Shown piece after piece: positions 33,993-47,000 of a DNA stretch of 64,000 nucleotides (position 1 is the first letter of the stretch; every line of letters begins with the position of its first letter). The stretch is taken from the NCBI RefSeq assembly GCF_010389155.1, contig NC_057763.1:31912645-31976644 (forward strand), read 5' to 3'. Under the pieces are notes generated by a model. The model made no database searches. It saw only the letters and a program-made list of their open reading frames with translations, and was not told where the DNA came from. Both the position numbers and the translations under genes were made by a program. This DNA is from Erigeron canadensis. Taxonomy: Eukaryota > Streptophyta > Magnoliopsida > Asterales > Asteraceae.

Positions 33993-36548
33993 TGTCACAC
34001 CCCACCTTAGGCGGAATCGTAGGATATGACGAAAAGATATAGTTATAGCACATGGACTTTATAATAGAGTCAACTAAATGAAATTAAAATAAATGTAATT
34101 TCCACAAACGGAAAGTCTAGGCAACACGCCTCAAATAGCAAAGAAGTAACAATTGCAAATAGCGTTCAATGTTTCACATGCAATCTAGGAGTCCATGAAG
34201 GATCTCTTTATTGGTCATCCTAAAGTCCATAAGCTCAATCTTCTTAATCATTGTTATTACCTGAAAATGAATGCTCGAAAATGTCAACATAATGTTGGTG
34301 AGTTCGTAGGTTTAAAGGAATACAAATGAGTTTGCTGTGCATGATATATCAAGTTTGGACAATAATGTAAATATAAACATGTAGTAGCATACTAAATACT
34401 GATCAATGCCATCATAGTTATCCAACAACACAATCCTCATCACTCCTGCCAACAACTCAATCATGCTTTAAATACCAACAACTACCAGCTGGAGTATAAA
34501 GTTGGTCGATAGTTTTCCAATAGTCTTCAATAGATATCAAAAGATATCTATTGCATCAAAGAAATCAATGCAAGCTAACATACACATTTCATAATTACAC
34601 GTATTTGTCCATGAAAACAAACAAGTTTTGGCACAGCTAGTAAAGAAATGAAAAGTGTTTTGAGCATCATTTTCCCCCAAAGAAATAATATAAAAAGGGG
34701 CCACGAAACTCACCTCAACAAGCAAGTAGTTATGCAAAGTCCAACAAGGTCGCTAGAATCTACACAACATATATATGAACAAGTTACAATTATGGACATG
34801 GTCAAGAACCATCCATTGTAACCCGTATTTGATGATATATACATATATGGCTACTTTCAAAATATTCCCAACTGATTTGTCATCTATTATTAAGTTACAA
34901 GTCACATAACTTAATATAGAGTATTTGTTTTAATGATTTATGATTTAGTTCTACAAGCTCTTATTCGCTGAAATTTTTGGTAACTTTATCAATTTTTATT
35001 CTAGATCACACCCGAACTAACCAAGTCCTTAAATTTTACCACAGTAACTTTTATGTGTTATATACTTAAATGAATTTTACAGAATTTATTTTGTTCTTGA
35101 ACTATTTTTAAAAATTCGATAATTACAGACTAGTTAATAAATTCACTGTTTGCGCACAGAAAAGTTTTATAAAAGTTAAGGGCCTTCGAAGCTTCAAAAA
35201 AATCCATTTTTTTACTGTACAATCTTAACATCTCAAAAACGTTTCTAGAGAAAAATAATTTTGTAGTTCATAAAATCGACCAAGATATGACTATTTGAAG
35301 TCGACCAAAATCTGTTCGGAAAACTCAGCTTTGCGCAGTTTTGTTATAAAATTCGTTTGACAACCTTTAACTTCATATTTTGACACGAAACTACTTCCAC
35401 CAGAAAGTAGACTTCCTGAAAATAATTTTAGACACCAAAAACGTGACTTAACCATCTTCCATGACCAAGATACGACCTCTTAAAGTTAACAAACTGAATC
35501 TGTCCAGATTCTGAAATAACTCAAACTTACTGTTTTAAAGACTACTACAATTAAATACTTATATAAACCTTTCAAATCCTTCCAACACCTATTTACATCT
35601 GTTATTATGATTTCCTTGCCCTCATAATTGTATTTCTTTAATTACATTAATTATTATGCTACAATAAATACGTAAACTTTTAACATTAATATGATTTATA
35701 CTTCAAGCTTTTGATTTAACCCTAAAAAAAAACCCTTTCATTCATTATTATAAATTTGCCATAATATATATTCATCAAATAGGTTACTTATAAATAAATA
35801 TTAATAAATAAAAAGATATGCTTATATATATATATTAATAAATAAAAAGACTAATATATATGAAAAGAGAAGACAAGTGATTTTACCCCAAGATTGATGA
35901 TCTTCTTCTTAGATACCTTGACAAAATAAAATAAAATACAATCTATAAGCTAGGATTTCATTATAAATTGTATTTTAAATAAAAATTTCATGAGGATATA
36001 TTATTATTACCAAAGCTTACTTTGACAATGTTGATTAAAATTTGTTCTTGTGGTGTAGGCTTGGTTCGACGACAGCAGCAAAACAAAGATTTGTGATTTG
36101 ATTTTGATATATATATAATTTGTTTTGCCGACTTATAAGCTAGGAGGATGTCTCCATGACTCCATCTCAAATTCAAGTTCTATATTATTTTTTTTATATA
36201 TAAATAAGTACTTAGAATTTGCATATAGTTAGGATATATATCATTATTATTATAAACTAATTATACAAATTTTAGCCGTAAATTCCTTTTCAAGTTGTTG
36301 AAATGAATTTTTTTTTTTTTTGTTGGTATTTGATATTAAACTGCATTTGAACTTTTTAGATGTTTTATAATTTAACATTATAACAAAACTATTATCTTAT
36401 GACTATAGGCTTTAACTCACCACAATGTATAGGGATTTATCAATGTATAAAAATGAATATGACATATAGGCACATTGACTAGTCAATGAATTTTGAAATA
36501 TAAGTTAGAGACTATAATAAATTGCAGGTTTTGGTGACGGATGTCACA
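33993..36548 (-). repeat. LARD 3' LTR (left in the window)
   Basis: On the plus strand it starts TGTCACACCCC and ends GGATGTCACA. It is nearly identical to 40292-42847 over 2556 bp, and the short minus-strand frame at 34537-34737 is repeated exactly in the other LTR. It contains no protein of recognisable type. Confidence 0.9.
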
Positions 36549-37748
36549 GTTTCTCCCACTTGAGAAAATTTCGTCTCGAAATTTAGTTAGAATTACTATT
36601 GAAATCTATCATTGGTTTGTGATGTTTGTTTTTCATCTCAAGCTGTTTCGCGGTCCAGTTCAGTACCACCTCCATTGTATTGTTAGTATTCATATAAAGT
36701 AACTGCAGTTAACCTACCACACTACCAACACACTGATGACATAATAGATACCTACCGTAACCATACACTATACATATTCACAATAATATATATATTTCTT
36801 TTGATCCCCTTGCTCTTAAGGTGTTCATTGAAGGTTCCATTGAAGATTAACGATAAGCTTTATAATGTTTTAGTTCATACATCTTTTGATTCCTAATCAT
36901 AACTGTTTCTCTACGCAAATGTAACTTATGGTATTTGAATCTTATATTCTCTTCCAATGATAAATTCAAAGTTTCGTTAACAAGGCATTTCTTAGGATTT
37001 CGACACGTGAAATGTATCATAAACAATGCGTAACTCATGAATAGGCTAACCGAACGACTCATTTAATAATTTTTTTTTTGAAAGAAATCGGAAACTTATG
37101 CTATCTTGCCCTTTACTAATCGTATGAAAATTTCCTAAGGCGACACTTCAAGTAGCAGTTTATTGTTGACGCAAACTTCTAAAGATTTTCGTAATAGCTC
37201 TTTTTGAGGATCATGTATAGCTTATGTTTGTCCTTCCATCCGGAGGATTATTATGGTAGTTTCTTGTTAGATTTTAAACTTGTAGTATTATGTATATACA
37301 CCAAGAAGCACATTGATTGATATAAGTAATATGTGATGGGTTATATTTTTTTGAATTGACCGTTTGAGAACAAAACTTTACAATTAATTCAATAATTTTG
37401 ACATTTGCTATAAACGAGCTAGACCATGGACTAGATACCTTAAATGTCTATTTCAGACACAATAGATGTAAGATCTTTGGCATCGATTAACTGTGAATCA
37501 ATAACAATGTTGACATATTCGAAATGATCAGCATAACTTTTTTGTAAAATCCAATGTGTACAAAGAAGTTATAAGATTTCATTTTGTAATTCAGCAAATT
37601 ACAAAAGAATTTGTATTTTAATTCGAAACTTTAAAATGTATATTAAGCAAAAATAAATTATCGAAGAAGTATATAGCTTTAAAAAAAATGACAAGGTTTC
37701 CAATGGATTTTTTTTTTTTTTCATTTTATTATAGATGAGATAGTTTAA

Positions 37749-37750
<2 letters not shown>

Positions 37751-37788
<38 letters not shown>
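37751..37788. repeat. 38-base poly(T) run
   Basis: An uninterrupted T38 inside the LARD interior, which is poly(A) on the element's own strand. Its exact length is uncertain in any assembly. Confidence 0.7.
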
Positions 37789-37789
<1 letters not shown>

Positions 37790-40275
37790 TATTCGTCTTT
37801 GAATTTTTGAGATACATGGTTAGGGTTGATATATTTTGTACTTTGACCAATTAAATCTTTTCTTAGACCATTATTAACCGTTCACCATTTCCATTTACAC
37901 ATTTTACTCCCACATCGGCTCCATTTTCTAACCATTTTCCTCATTTTCTTTTCTCCCTTAACCATTCCCTTCAAATTTAATACCCCACTATACTCATAAT
38001 ATCATCAATCAAAATAATATAAAGCAAGGTAGTAACAATTAATAAGGTCTACAAAACCATAGCTGAATATAATCATTATCTTTTCATCACCTTAACCCAT
38101 TTCGTATCCACCCCATAATTGTTCACCAACTTCACCCTCTTATTTCACCTTCCTTCTTTCACCTACCCTTAAAAATGGCCCTCATATTATTATTATTATT
38201 ATTTTTTTCCTAAGTGTTCAACGTATCTTAATTCAAGACCTCAATACTAGGGATTTTATTGTTATGGACAACCCGACTAATCAACTGTAATATATATTTG
38301 GTAATAGTATTAATATATAACAACCTCTTTAGTTAAACTTAATGTAGTTGAAGGAGGATTCACTTAATAAGATTGCGAATGACTTGAATAAATAAATTGA
38401 GGTAATATAAAAATTTTCTCCCACTTACGGGGCATCATTCAAACGTCCATCATATAATTTTGCTTTGTAGTAAAAATGAAGTGATATTATTATATCGACT
38501 ATATGTTTCTTTGGTATGTTTTGGGTTAATGTGGGATTATACATTCATGCGTGGAATTATTGGACTTCATTTGAGTTTACTTGATGATGTTCTTGGCCTT
38601 TAAGTTGTTTCTGATTATGTGCCTTATATTTGTTGTATATGTCTTGCTAGCTACACTAGCTTGCTAAATAAGATTGTTATGATTACTATAAATGAGTATA
38701 AATTTTCGTATATGAAAATAATTATTTAGCAATATGTATAAGATAGTGAACTAAAACTTATTATTATAATAAAAATAAGATGAACAAATGAGTTTAGAAA
38801 AAAAAAATGTACAAATAAGGATTAATAGGTATAGAGTTAAAAATCTATCATCTAAAATTTTCAACAAAATGAGAGAGATATGAATTCATCTCGTGCTAAC
38901 CCAACAATGTTTTATTATATAATTATTAGAAAGATACTCTAGACACTTTCTTTAGGTGATAGTTGAACACTTGCTTAAAGATTGGTTTAGCTTTCCAAAA
39001 TGCTTACGAAGGGTTACATTCACTTTCTACATTACTTTGTCGAGTCAAGGATAACCTACCATGATGGTCTCTCAAATAGAGCATGAAAATATATGTGTGG
39101 TGTTTGAGGCTTATTTTGGGATCTATATTACCACATAATGATGATAATATAAGATTTTAAGATGGTGATAATATAAATAGGTTACAAAATGATATAACAC
39201 TTGAATTTAATAAATAAATGAGATGATTAAAGGAACCGATAAAATAACTAAATAGGAAAAATAATTATGAGATATGTGATAGGTATAAATTTTGGATTAG
39301 GTGATATTTGAATTATTATTTATACATACACAAATATATATATTTGCGCGCGCATGACTAATTATATATGTTGAAGTGGTGCTTTTTTTTTCCGCATTAT
39401 CTATCATTTATTATAAGGATTTTGATTAAGGATTTTTCGCATATACTAGAAATAGTCGTTTCAAGTGAAATGGTTGTAGTTGTAATTGAAACGAGTTTCT
39501 ATTTTTAAGGTATATCTTGAGACTATAATCTAGACTAATTAAAAAAAATGGTATGGGAGAGGAGCTACCATACATTTAACCATACAGATCTAAAACCATA
39601 TCACTATGACCCTAGACAATGGGATTCCCCAAGATTAGCATGCATTGCAAATTACAATAACGTGTGCACCCGTGATTGTAATTTACTTTGCATGGTCACC
39701 CTAATTCTTCCCATTCTCGAATATGTATACTTTCCTGTGTGGAGTGTTATCTACGCTAAGAACATCAGGTCATTAAGTCACTACATGTTTATAATGTGTC
39801 ACTATAGAAAGCAGAAGAGAAGGTTTCTAAGTTGTACTCAAGAGGACGATGGAGACTTATATATGATCCATTTCTAGTTTCCTAATGTCGTGTTATGTGA
39901 TGTGTTTACCTTCAATATCCAACATCACTATTTATAACCAGAAGTTTAAACAACTAAGGTGATTTTAGGTCTAAATATTAGAAATTCTCAAAACTACACA
40001 ACCCCCATAGAAGTATTGCCAAACAAGCTAGATCTAATAATGCAGGATTTACTAGTGATCATAGGTTCATAGTGAACGTATTAGTATTATATGAGTAACA
40101 TAAACATATACAAGCACCTAGTTCACATAAGAAAACACATATTGGTCACAAAGAAGTGAAAGAACTCATGAACGATTAGACATATATATAATGCACACAT
40201 AGTCCCTATTATGCATGCTATATGTGGGAACTTAGGTTATAGTCTAGGTCAAACCACCTAATTCTCTATAACCAC

Positions 40276-40289
40276 GGCTCTGATACCAA
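40276..40289 (-). other. LARD primer-binding site
   Basis: On the minus strand TTGGTATCAGAGCC starts about 2 nt after the LTR end. It matches the usual Met-tRNA primer site of plant LTR retrotransposons. Confidence 0.8.
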
Positions 40290-40291
40290 TC

Positions 40292-42847
40292 TGTCACACC
40301 CCACCTTAGGCGGAATCGTAGGATATGACGAAAAGATATAGTTATAGCACATGGACTTTATAATAGAGTCAACTAAATGAAATTAAAATAAATGTAATTT
40401 CCACAAACGGAAAGTCTAGGCAACACGCCTCAAATAGCAAAGAAGTAACAATTGCAAATAGCGTTCAATGTTTCACATGCAATCTAGGAGTCCATGAAGG
40501 ATCTCTTTATTGGTCATCCTAAAGTCCATAAGCTCAATCTTCTTAATCATTGTTATTACCTGAAAATGAATGCTCGAAAATGTCAACATAATGTTGGTGA
40601 GTTCGTAGGTTTAAAGGAATACAAATGAGTTTGCTGTGCATGATATATCAAGTTTGGACAATAATGTAAATATAAACATGTAGTAGCATACTAAATACTG
40701 ATCAATGCCATCATAGTTATCCAACAACACAATCCTCATCACTCCTGCCAACAACTCAATCATGCTTTAAATACCAACAACTACCAGCTGGAGTATAAAG
40801 TTGGTCGATAGTTTTCCAATAGTCTTCAATAGATATCAAAAGATATCTATTGCATCAAAGAAATCAATGCAAGCTAACATACACATTTCATAATTACACG
40901 TATTTGTCCATGAAAACAAACAAGTTTTGGCACAGCTAGTAAAGAAATGAAAAGTGTTTTGAGCATCATTTTCCCCCAAAGAAATAATATAAAAAGGGGC
41001 CACGAAACTCACCTCAACAAGCAAGTAGTTATGCAAAGTCCAACAAGGTCGCTAGAATCTACACAACATATATATGAACAAGTTACAATTATGGACATGG
41101 TCAAGAACCATCCATTGTAACCCGTATTTGATGATATATACATATATGGCTACTTTCAAAATATTCCCAACTGATTTGTCATCTATTATTAAGTTACAAG
41201 TCACATAACTTAATATAGAGTATTTGTTTTAATGATTTATGATTTAGTTCTACAAGCTCTTATTCGCTGAAATTTTTGGTAACTTTATCAATTTTTATTC
41301 TAGATCACACCCGAACTAACCAAGTCCTTAAATTTTTACCACAGTAACTTTTATGTGTTATATACTTAAATGAATTTTTACAGAATTTATTTGTTCTTGA
41401 ACTATTTTTAAAAATTCGATAATTACAGACTAGTTAATAAATTCACTGTTTGCGCACAGAAAAGTTTTATAAAAGTTAAGGGCCTTCGAAGCTTCAAAAA
41501 AATCCATTTTTTTTACTGTACAATCTTAACATCTCAAAAACGTTTCTAGAGAAAAATAATTTTGTAGTTCATAAAATCGACCAAGATATGACTATTTGAA
41601 GTCGACCAAAATCTGTTCGGAAAACTCAGCTTTGCGCAGTTTTGTTATAAAATTCGTTTGACAACCTTTAACTTCATATTTTGACACGAAACTACTTCCA
41701 CCAGAAAGTAGACTTCCTGAAAATAATTTTAGACACCAAAAACGTGACTTAACCATCTTCCATGACCAAGATACGACCTCTTAAAGTTAACAAACTGAAT
41801 CTGTCCAGATTCTGAAATAACTCAAACTTACTGTTTTAAAGACTACTACAATTAAATACTTATATAAACCTTTCAAATCCTTCCAACACCTATTTACATC
41901 TGTTATTATGATTTCCTTGCCCTCATAATTGTATTTCTTTAATTACATTAATTATTATGCTACAATAAATACGTAAACTTTTAACATTAATATGATTTAT
42001 ACTTCAAGCTTTTGATTTAACCCTAAAAAAAAACCCTTTCATTCATTATTATAAATTTGCCATAATATATATTCATCAAATAGGTTACTTATAAATAAAT
42101 ATTAATAAATAAAAAGATATGCTTATATATATATTAATAAATAAAAAGACTAATATATATGAAAAGAGAAGACAAGTGATTTTACCCCAAGATTGATGAT
42201 CTTCTTCTTAGATACCTTGACAAAATAAAATAAAATACAATCTATAAGCTAGGATTTCATTATAAATTGTATTTTAAATAAAAATTTCATGAGGATATAT
42301 TATTATTACCAAAGCTTACTTTGACAATGTTGATTAAAATTTGTTCTTGTGGTGTAGGCTTGGTTCGACGACAGCAGCAAAACAAAGATTTGTGATTTGA
42401 TTTTGATATATATATAATTTTGTTTTGCCGACTTATAAGCTAGGAGGATGTCTCCATGACTCCATCTCAAATTCAAGTTCTATATTATTTTTTTTTATAT
42501 ATATAAGTACTTAGAATTTGCATATAGTTAGGATATATATCATTATTATTATAAACTAATTATACAAATTTTAGCCGTAAATTCCTTTTCAAGTTGTTGA
42601 AATGAATTTTTTTTTTTTTTGTTGGTATTTGATATTAAACTGCATTTGAACTTTTTAGATGTTTTATAATTTAACATTATAACAAAACTATTATCTTATG
42701 ACTATAGGCTTTAACTCACCACAATGTATAGGGATTTATCAATGTATAAAAATGAATATGACATATAGGCACATTGACTAGTCAATGAATTTTGAAATAT
42801 AAGTTAGAGACTATAATAAATTGCAGGTTTTGGTGACGGATGTCACA
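40292..42847 (-). repeat. LARD 5' LTR (right in the window)
   Basis: A 2556-bp partner of 33993-36548. Differences seen are length changes in A/T runs (for example after 41330, 41360, 41505) and one short TA-repeat change near 42122. Confidence 0.9.
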
Positions 42848-42984
42848 ATAAGTAGTCCATTTCTTTTTATGTTTTGAAGAAAATAAAAATTTGGAATCCT
42901 AGCTATAGCTAGATAAATAATGTCTATTTCTTATATGAAGAATAAATTTAATAGTGTTCTTGCAATTAAAAGTTATACAAAGTA

Positions 42985-43735
42985 AATCTCGCATCAAATA
43001 TAGGTTTTGATTAAATTCGATATTTTCAAAAGAGGAAGTTCATCAACCAAAAGAAATCTATTTAAATTATCTTTACCGTCAGCTTTTTGAAAGACTTCTA
43101 TTTAAATTATCGTTATAGTTAGGTTTTACGCGGGTGAATGAGTTATAGCACGCGCTTTGATGAGATTCTACATTGTCAAAAGAATAAACTCTACAAAAAG
43201 AAATCTATTTAAATTATCGTTATACTTGGCTTTTACGTGGATGTATGCGTTATGGCGCACTGCACGTTTTGATTGAATTCTACATTTTCAAAATAATAAA
43301 TTTCATAGAAAGACCGTAAGTTAGTTTTTAAACGGGTGAACGATCGAGTTATGATGCCCGTTTTGATTAAATTCTACATTTTCAAGAAAATAAGTTCAAC
43401 CATTAGAAATCTATTTAAATTATCGTTATCGTCAGCTTTTACGCGGTTGAATAAGTTATGGCGCGTGTTTTGATTGGATTTATATTTTCAAAATGGTAAC
43501 TTATAAAATCAAAAGAAAACCATTTAGTTATTGTTAAATTTAGTTTTTATGCAGATGAATGGGGCACATTTTTATTAAATTTTGCATTTTCAAAAGAATA
43601 AATTCTACGAAAAGATATATATTTAAATTATTGTTAATTAGTTTTTACGAGGTTGGATTAATTATGTATACAGTGAGTTTTTGATTAAGTTCGTGTGTTT
43701 TTTATTTTCTACTTTGTCAGAAGAATAAACTCAGC
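42985..43735. repeat. Degenerate tandem repeat, ~105-bp unit, about seven copies
   Basis: Words such as TTTAAATTATCGTTAT, TTTTACGCGGGTGAA, GAGTTATGGCGCG and TTGATTAAATTCTACATTTTC recur in order. The first word, or its diverged form, starts at about 43101, 43208, 43414, 43523 and 43622, giving a period of 99-109 bp. Units are well diverged, so this is an old satellite-like array. Confidence 0.7.
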
Positions 43736-44287
43736 CAAATCAATTGGGTGATAATATTCGTACCACAAAAATTATTAAATTTATCACAATAATAATGCAT
43801 TAAACACTTATATATGTTATATAACTTCATACTCTATCATAAATTTATTAACTTTTATGATACTAATATCATTACTCAAAAAAAATTATTATCTTCAAGC
43901 TTTGTAAATCAAATATAACAAAACACAACTTCGAAGTAAATAAACACAAGTTGTTCATTTTTACCATATAATCCATTATTGATTCAATAAAAAAATGAAA
44001 TTGTGTATTGTGTATATAAGTTTAACACATATTTACATAGTAAGCTTGAACTACTCAGCATTGTCTATGTTCGCGGACATACGGGTTTTGTTTTGTTTTT
44101 TTTTTATCATTAAGCTAACTAGCCAGACGTTATTGATCATTAAGGATTAGAAGAAAGTGTTTAAGTATAAAATTTTTAGAAAATTATTGGCTATTGTTAA
44201 TGTCCATAAATATTTTTTACTTTCAGATAAAGGCTAGCTCGTCTCTAGATCTTAAATACATACCATAAGACTTGTTATTAGCCTTTA

Positions 44288-44838
44288 CTAGGTAATCAAC
44301 CCGCATATTATGCGGGTAGCTGAATAGAAGTTGTTGTTAAAATTACAGTTTGTTAAGAAGTCAAAATATATAAATCACATTTGTTATATTAAAAATCTGA
44401 TAATAAATTGATTATTCAATTCTCATACTTCTAACTCCAAAATAAAATTACAATAATAAATTTTAATCTACAAATTTGTTTTCTATTTCAATATCAACCT
44501 TTTTGATAACACTTAATATTTCACTTAAGTTACAATGATATCGGGAAAAAAAATATAGTTATATAATTTTAAAAAAATACAATGAAAAATTTAATTAATT
44601 ATACGAGTTTTGATTTTTAGTTTCTATTCCTCCTAAATATTTAAGTAAAATAAAAATTTTTCATATACTAAAATTATGTTAAAATCATTATATCTTGAAA
44701 TAAGTTTGAAATTGTTTTGTTTTATCTATTTTTTTGAATGATGTCATACATACGTTAAGATAATATATTAACATATTATGTAAAAAAAAATTTTAAAAAA
44801 ATGACATCATCACAATCTTCTTTTATTAATATAAGAGA
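44288..44838 (-). mobile_element. Small non-autonomous Helitron, complete ends
   Basis: On the minus strand it starts TCTCTTATATTAATAAAAG, preceded by A. It ends with the hairpin ACCCGCATAATATGCGGGT, seven bases, then CTAG followed by T. A 5' TC, a 3' hairpin plus CTRR and insertion between A and T are the Helitron hallmarks. It is 551 bp long with no coding capacity. Confidence 0.75.
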
Positions 44839-44870
44839 TACCTCTCAATATAAATGCCCTTACTCGATAT

Positions 44871-44873
<3 letters not shown>

Positions 44874-44911
<38 letters not shown>
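44874..44911. repeat. (TA)n microsatellite
   Basis: Pure alternating TA over about 37 bp, 35 bp right of the Helitron's 5' end. Confidence 0.9.
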
Positions 44912-44915
<4 letters not shown>

Positions 44916-45604
44916 CATTTCAACATATGACATTGGCAAGTAATAAATGTACATAGAATGTGGAATCTTATTATACGAATTGCATCTCATTGAGCATTAT
45001 CTATTAACCAGCATTCACATGGTACTTACGGATTGCAACGTCGATAATTTATAGCATGAAAAATGGCATGACAATACAACATATAAGATAGCGTGAAGAC
45101 AATAATCTATATTGGTGAGTGGCAGACTGGTGGTGTTTGTGAGTGGTGGCGATGATGATGGCAATAGCGACAAGTATGACTGTATGTGTGGAAAGAGATG
45201 TAGGTTAATTAGCGATAATAGATTTATGAATATAGTTTGAAAAGAAAAAAAACTTTTGATTTAAACTTAAAAGGGGTATTGATTTATAAGATGGTGATAC
45301 TTAGAATTGTAAAAAAATTATATAGGTATATATAAGTGGAAATTCCTTCCACATACTGCCTTATATAGATGAACAATCCTTGTGAAAAAATTGATTGTGT
45401 TAAATGTTAATTATCTATTTGGCATCCATTTAAACAAAACAAACCATAAGAGAGGTAATCTTGGTGTTAAACCTGGAACATCAAAACACTAATCATGGAT
45501 ACATTTTGTTAATGAATATTATGGTTAATATTATAATCACGTTCAAATGATTCTAATATTAATTAAATACATATATAAACCGAAAGTAAAGAACAAAAAA
45601 ATGT

Positions 45605-45735
45605 TAGTTTACTCAAGGTCTTAAGTTCGAGTTTTGAGGTTTTCATCTTAAAGGAATTTTCCATGAGTAGGGGGTTGGAAGTCCAGAAAATCTCTGATTA
45701 AAATTGCTTCCAACACGTCTGAATCGAAACTCACT
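45605..45735 (+). mobile_element. SINE-like fragment
   Basis: AAGTTCGAGTTTTG resembles a degenerate tRNA B-box, followed by a body with TTGGAAGTCCAG and TTGCTTCCAACACG and then an A-rich end. No clear A-box or target duplication was found. Confidence 0.3.
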
Positions 45736-46150
45736 TTAAAAAAATAAAAATTAAAAATTAAAGTTTCTAATAGATTAGTTAGAAACCAAAGAGAAAAAAA
45801 AACTATACGAGAAACCAAGAATAAAACGTAGGATTAAAACTAAAACGAGATGCGACGTGATAGAATCCGAACGACGGTATATGTGGTGCAAAATATGTTG
45901 AATGAAAGTTTCTAAGATATTAAGTGGAAACCAAAAACAAATATAACTCAACTAAGAACCGACAATAAAATCCGGGAAAAAAGCTTAAATGGGTCCTTAC
46001 GTGATAAATTCTTCACGATAAATAGAATACCATGCGACTAATGATGGACGGACGGTGAGTTAGTTATTCATTTCATCTCTTTTATAAACCGAATTATCAT
46101 CTTTCTAAAATATTGAACCAATAACCTCAAAATATCTTTTTTTTTCTCCA

Positions 46151-46432
46151 TTAGTTTAGCTCAATGGTTGAGCACCAGCTTTGCATATTGGAGGTTTCGA
46201 GTTCGAGACATGAGAAAGATATATGAAGGATTTTCACAAATCAAGTCTTCCGGTGAAGCAGGTTTGAGTCCTGCGGATGGGGCAATGTTTTATACCAATT
46301 AAATGTCGTGCCTTCAGGTGATTTAGTTAGAGGTTTCTTCTCCTACTAGGTATTGCGGGTGAAAGGGATCTATAGCGTGGACCCAATTAGACAACGTAAG
46401 TTAGATCCCCTGTTGCGAACAAATGATCCCCA
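46151..46432 (+). mobile_element. tRNA-derived SINE
   Basis: The 5' part looks like a tRNA gene with pol III boxes: A-box TAGCTCAATGG (46157-46167) and B-box GAGTTCGAGAC (46199-46209), about 31 bp apart. An unrelated body and a T-rich end follow. The absence of acceptor-stem pairing and the long tail argue against a working tRNA gene. Confidence 0.65.
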
Positions 46433-46564
46433 TCTTTTTTTAAAAGAAAAAACTTTGTTTAATATACATATTACCAATGAAATCATTTATAACATATATC
46501 TCCAATCCTTAAAATAACTATACGATTTCTTTTTACATCAATTATTTTTACATTAATAATGACA

Positions 46565-46800
46565 CCGTTACCCTTGTACGGTTGTACCCCTATTAATCGT
46601 AGTCCTTCTATGAGGGCTTGGTTTGGGTATACCTAAGTTCAAGTCGGAGGACAAGGTTTACCCCATTAATCGTCGTGTCTTCGGGCGGATTAGTTGGGAA
46701 TTTTCTCCAATTGGGTATTTGAAATAGATATTTCTTTTCAAGGGAGCTCTCTAGCACGTACCCGGTTAAAAAAACGCATAGCCTCTCGGTGTTAATTTAT
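46565..46800 (+). mobile_element. Second SINE copy, 5'-truncated or diverged
   Basis: The body matches the 46151 element in order: CATTAATCGTCGTGTCTTC, then GATTAGTTGGGAATTTTCTCC, then GCACGTACCCGGTTAAAAAA (the other has GCGTGGACCCAATTAGA). The A- and B-boxes are not clear. Both copies are in the same orientation, shortly before the RCC1 gene. Confidence 0.5.
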
Positions 46801-47000
46801 GACACAAAGTTTCAAGCGAAATTCACCTTAAAAAAAAAAAATGAAAGATTATTTTTTTTTTCTCTCACCGGTTTTAATAACTCGGGTCCAGAAGTCATCA
46901 AGCGGGTAGTTTAATCTGAAAACAGACACCCCCTTCAACAAAAAGAGAAAAATACAATAAAATAGAGTAATATAAAAAGAAAAATAAAATATTGAAAGAA

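Larger units (their letters stand above)
36549..40291 (-). other. LARD interior, non-coding
   Basis: 3743 bp without any recognisable retroelement protein in six frames; the longest frame (39548-39877, plus) has no domain and runs opposite to the element. A 38-base T-run (37751-37788, poly-A on the element strand) lies near the middle. The right end carries the primer-binding site and leader, and the left end the polypurine tract. Confidence 0.75.
33989..42851 (-). mobile_element. Non-autonomous LTR retrotransposon of LARD type, Ty3/gypsy-derived, with target duplication
   Basis: Two 2556-bp direct repeats, 33993-36548 and 40292-42847, bound a 3743-bp interior. On the minus strand the LTR starts TGTGACATCC and ends GGGTGTGACA. 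A primer site (TTGGTATCAGAGCC on minus) lies next to the right-hand LTR and a polypurine tract (AAGTGGGAGAAAC) next to the left-hand one, so the element reads right to left. ATAA at 33989-33992 and 42848-42851 is a 4-bp target duplication. The interior has no gag, protease, RT or integrase motif in any frame, and the LTRs are long, which fits a large retrotransposon derivative that depends on enzymes from another element. The ACGAAATTTTCT context next to the polypurine tract resembles Ty3/gypsy chromovirus ends. LTRs differ mainly in homopolymer or TA length, so the insertion is very recent. Confidence 0.88.

Noticed and set aside
34537..34737. 66-codon frame present in both LARD LTRs
   Set aside because: Its duplication comes from the LTR repeat and it shows no recognisable protein.
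39548..39877. 109-codon frame in the LARD interior
   Set aside because: It is antisense to the element, with no gag or pol motif and unremarkable composition; kept only as a note.
46151..46225. Working tRNA gene
   Set aside because: A- and B-boxes are present, but stems do not pair and the sequence continues as a SINE body.
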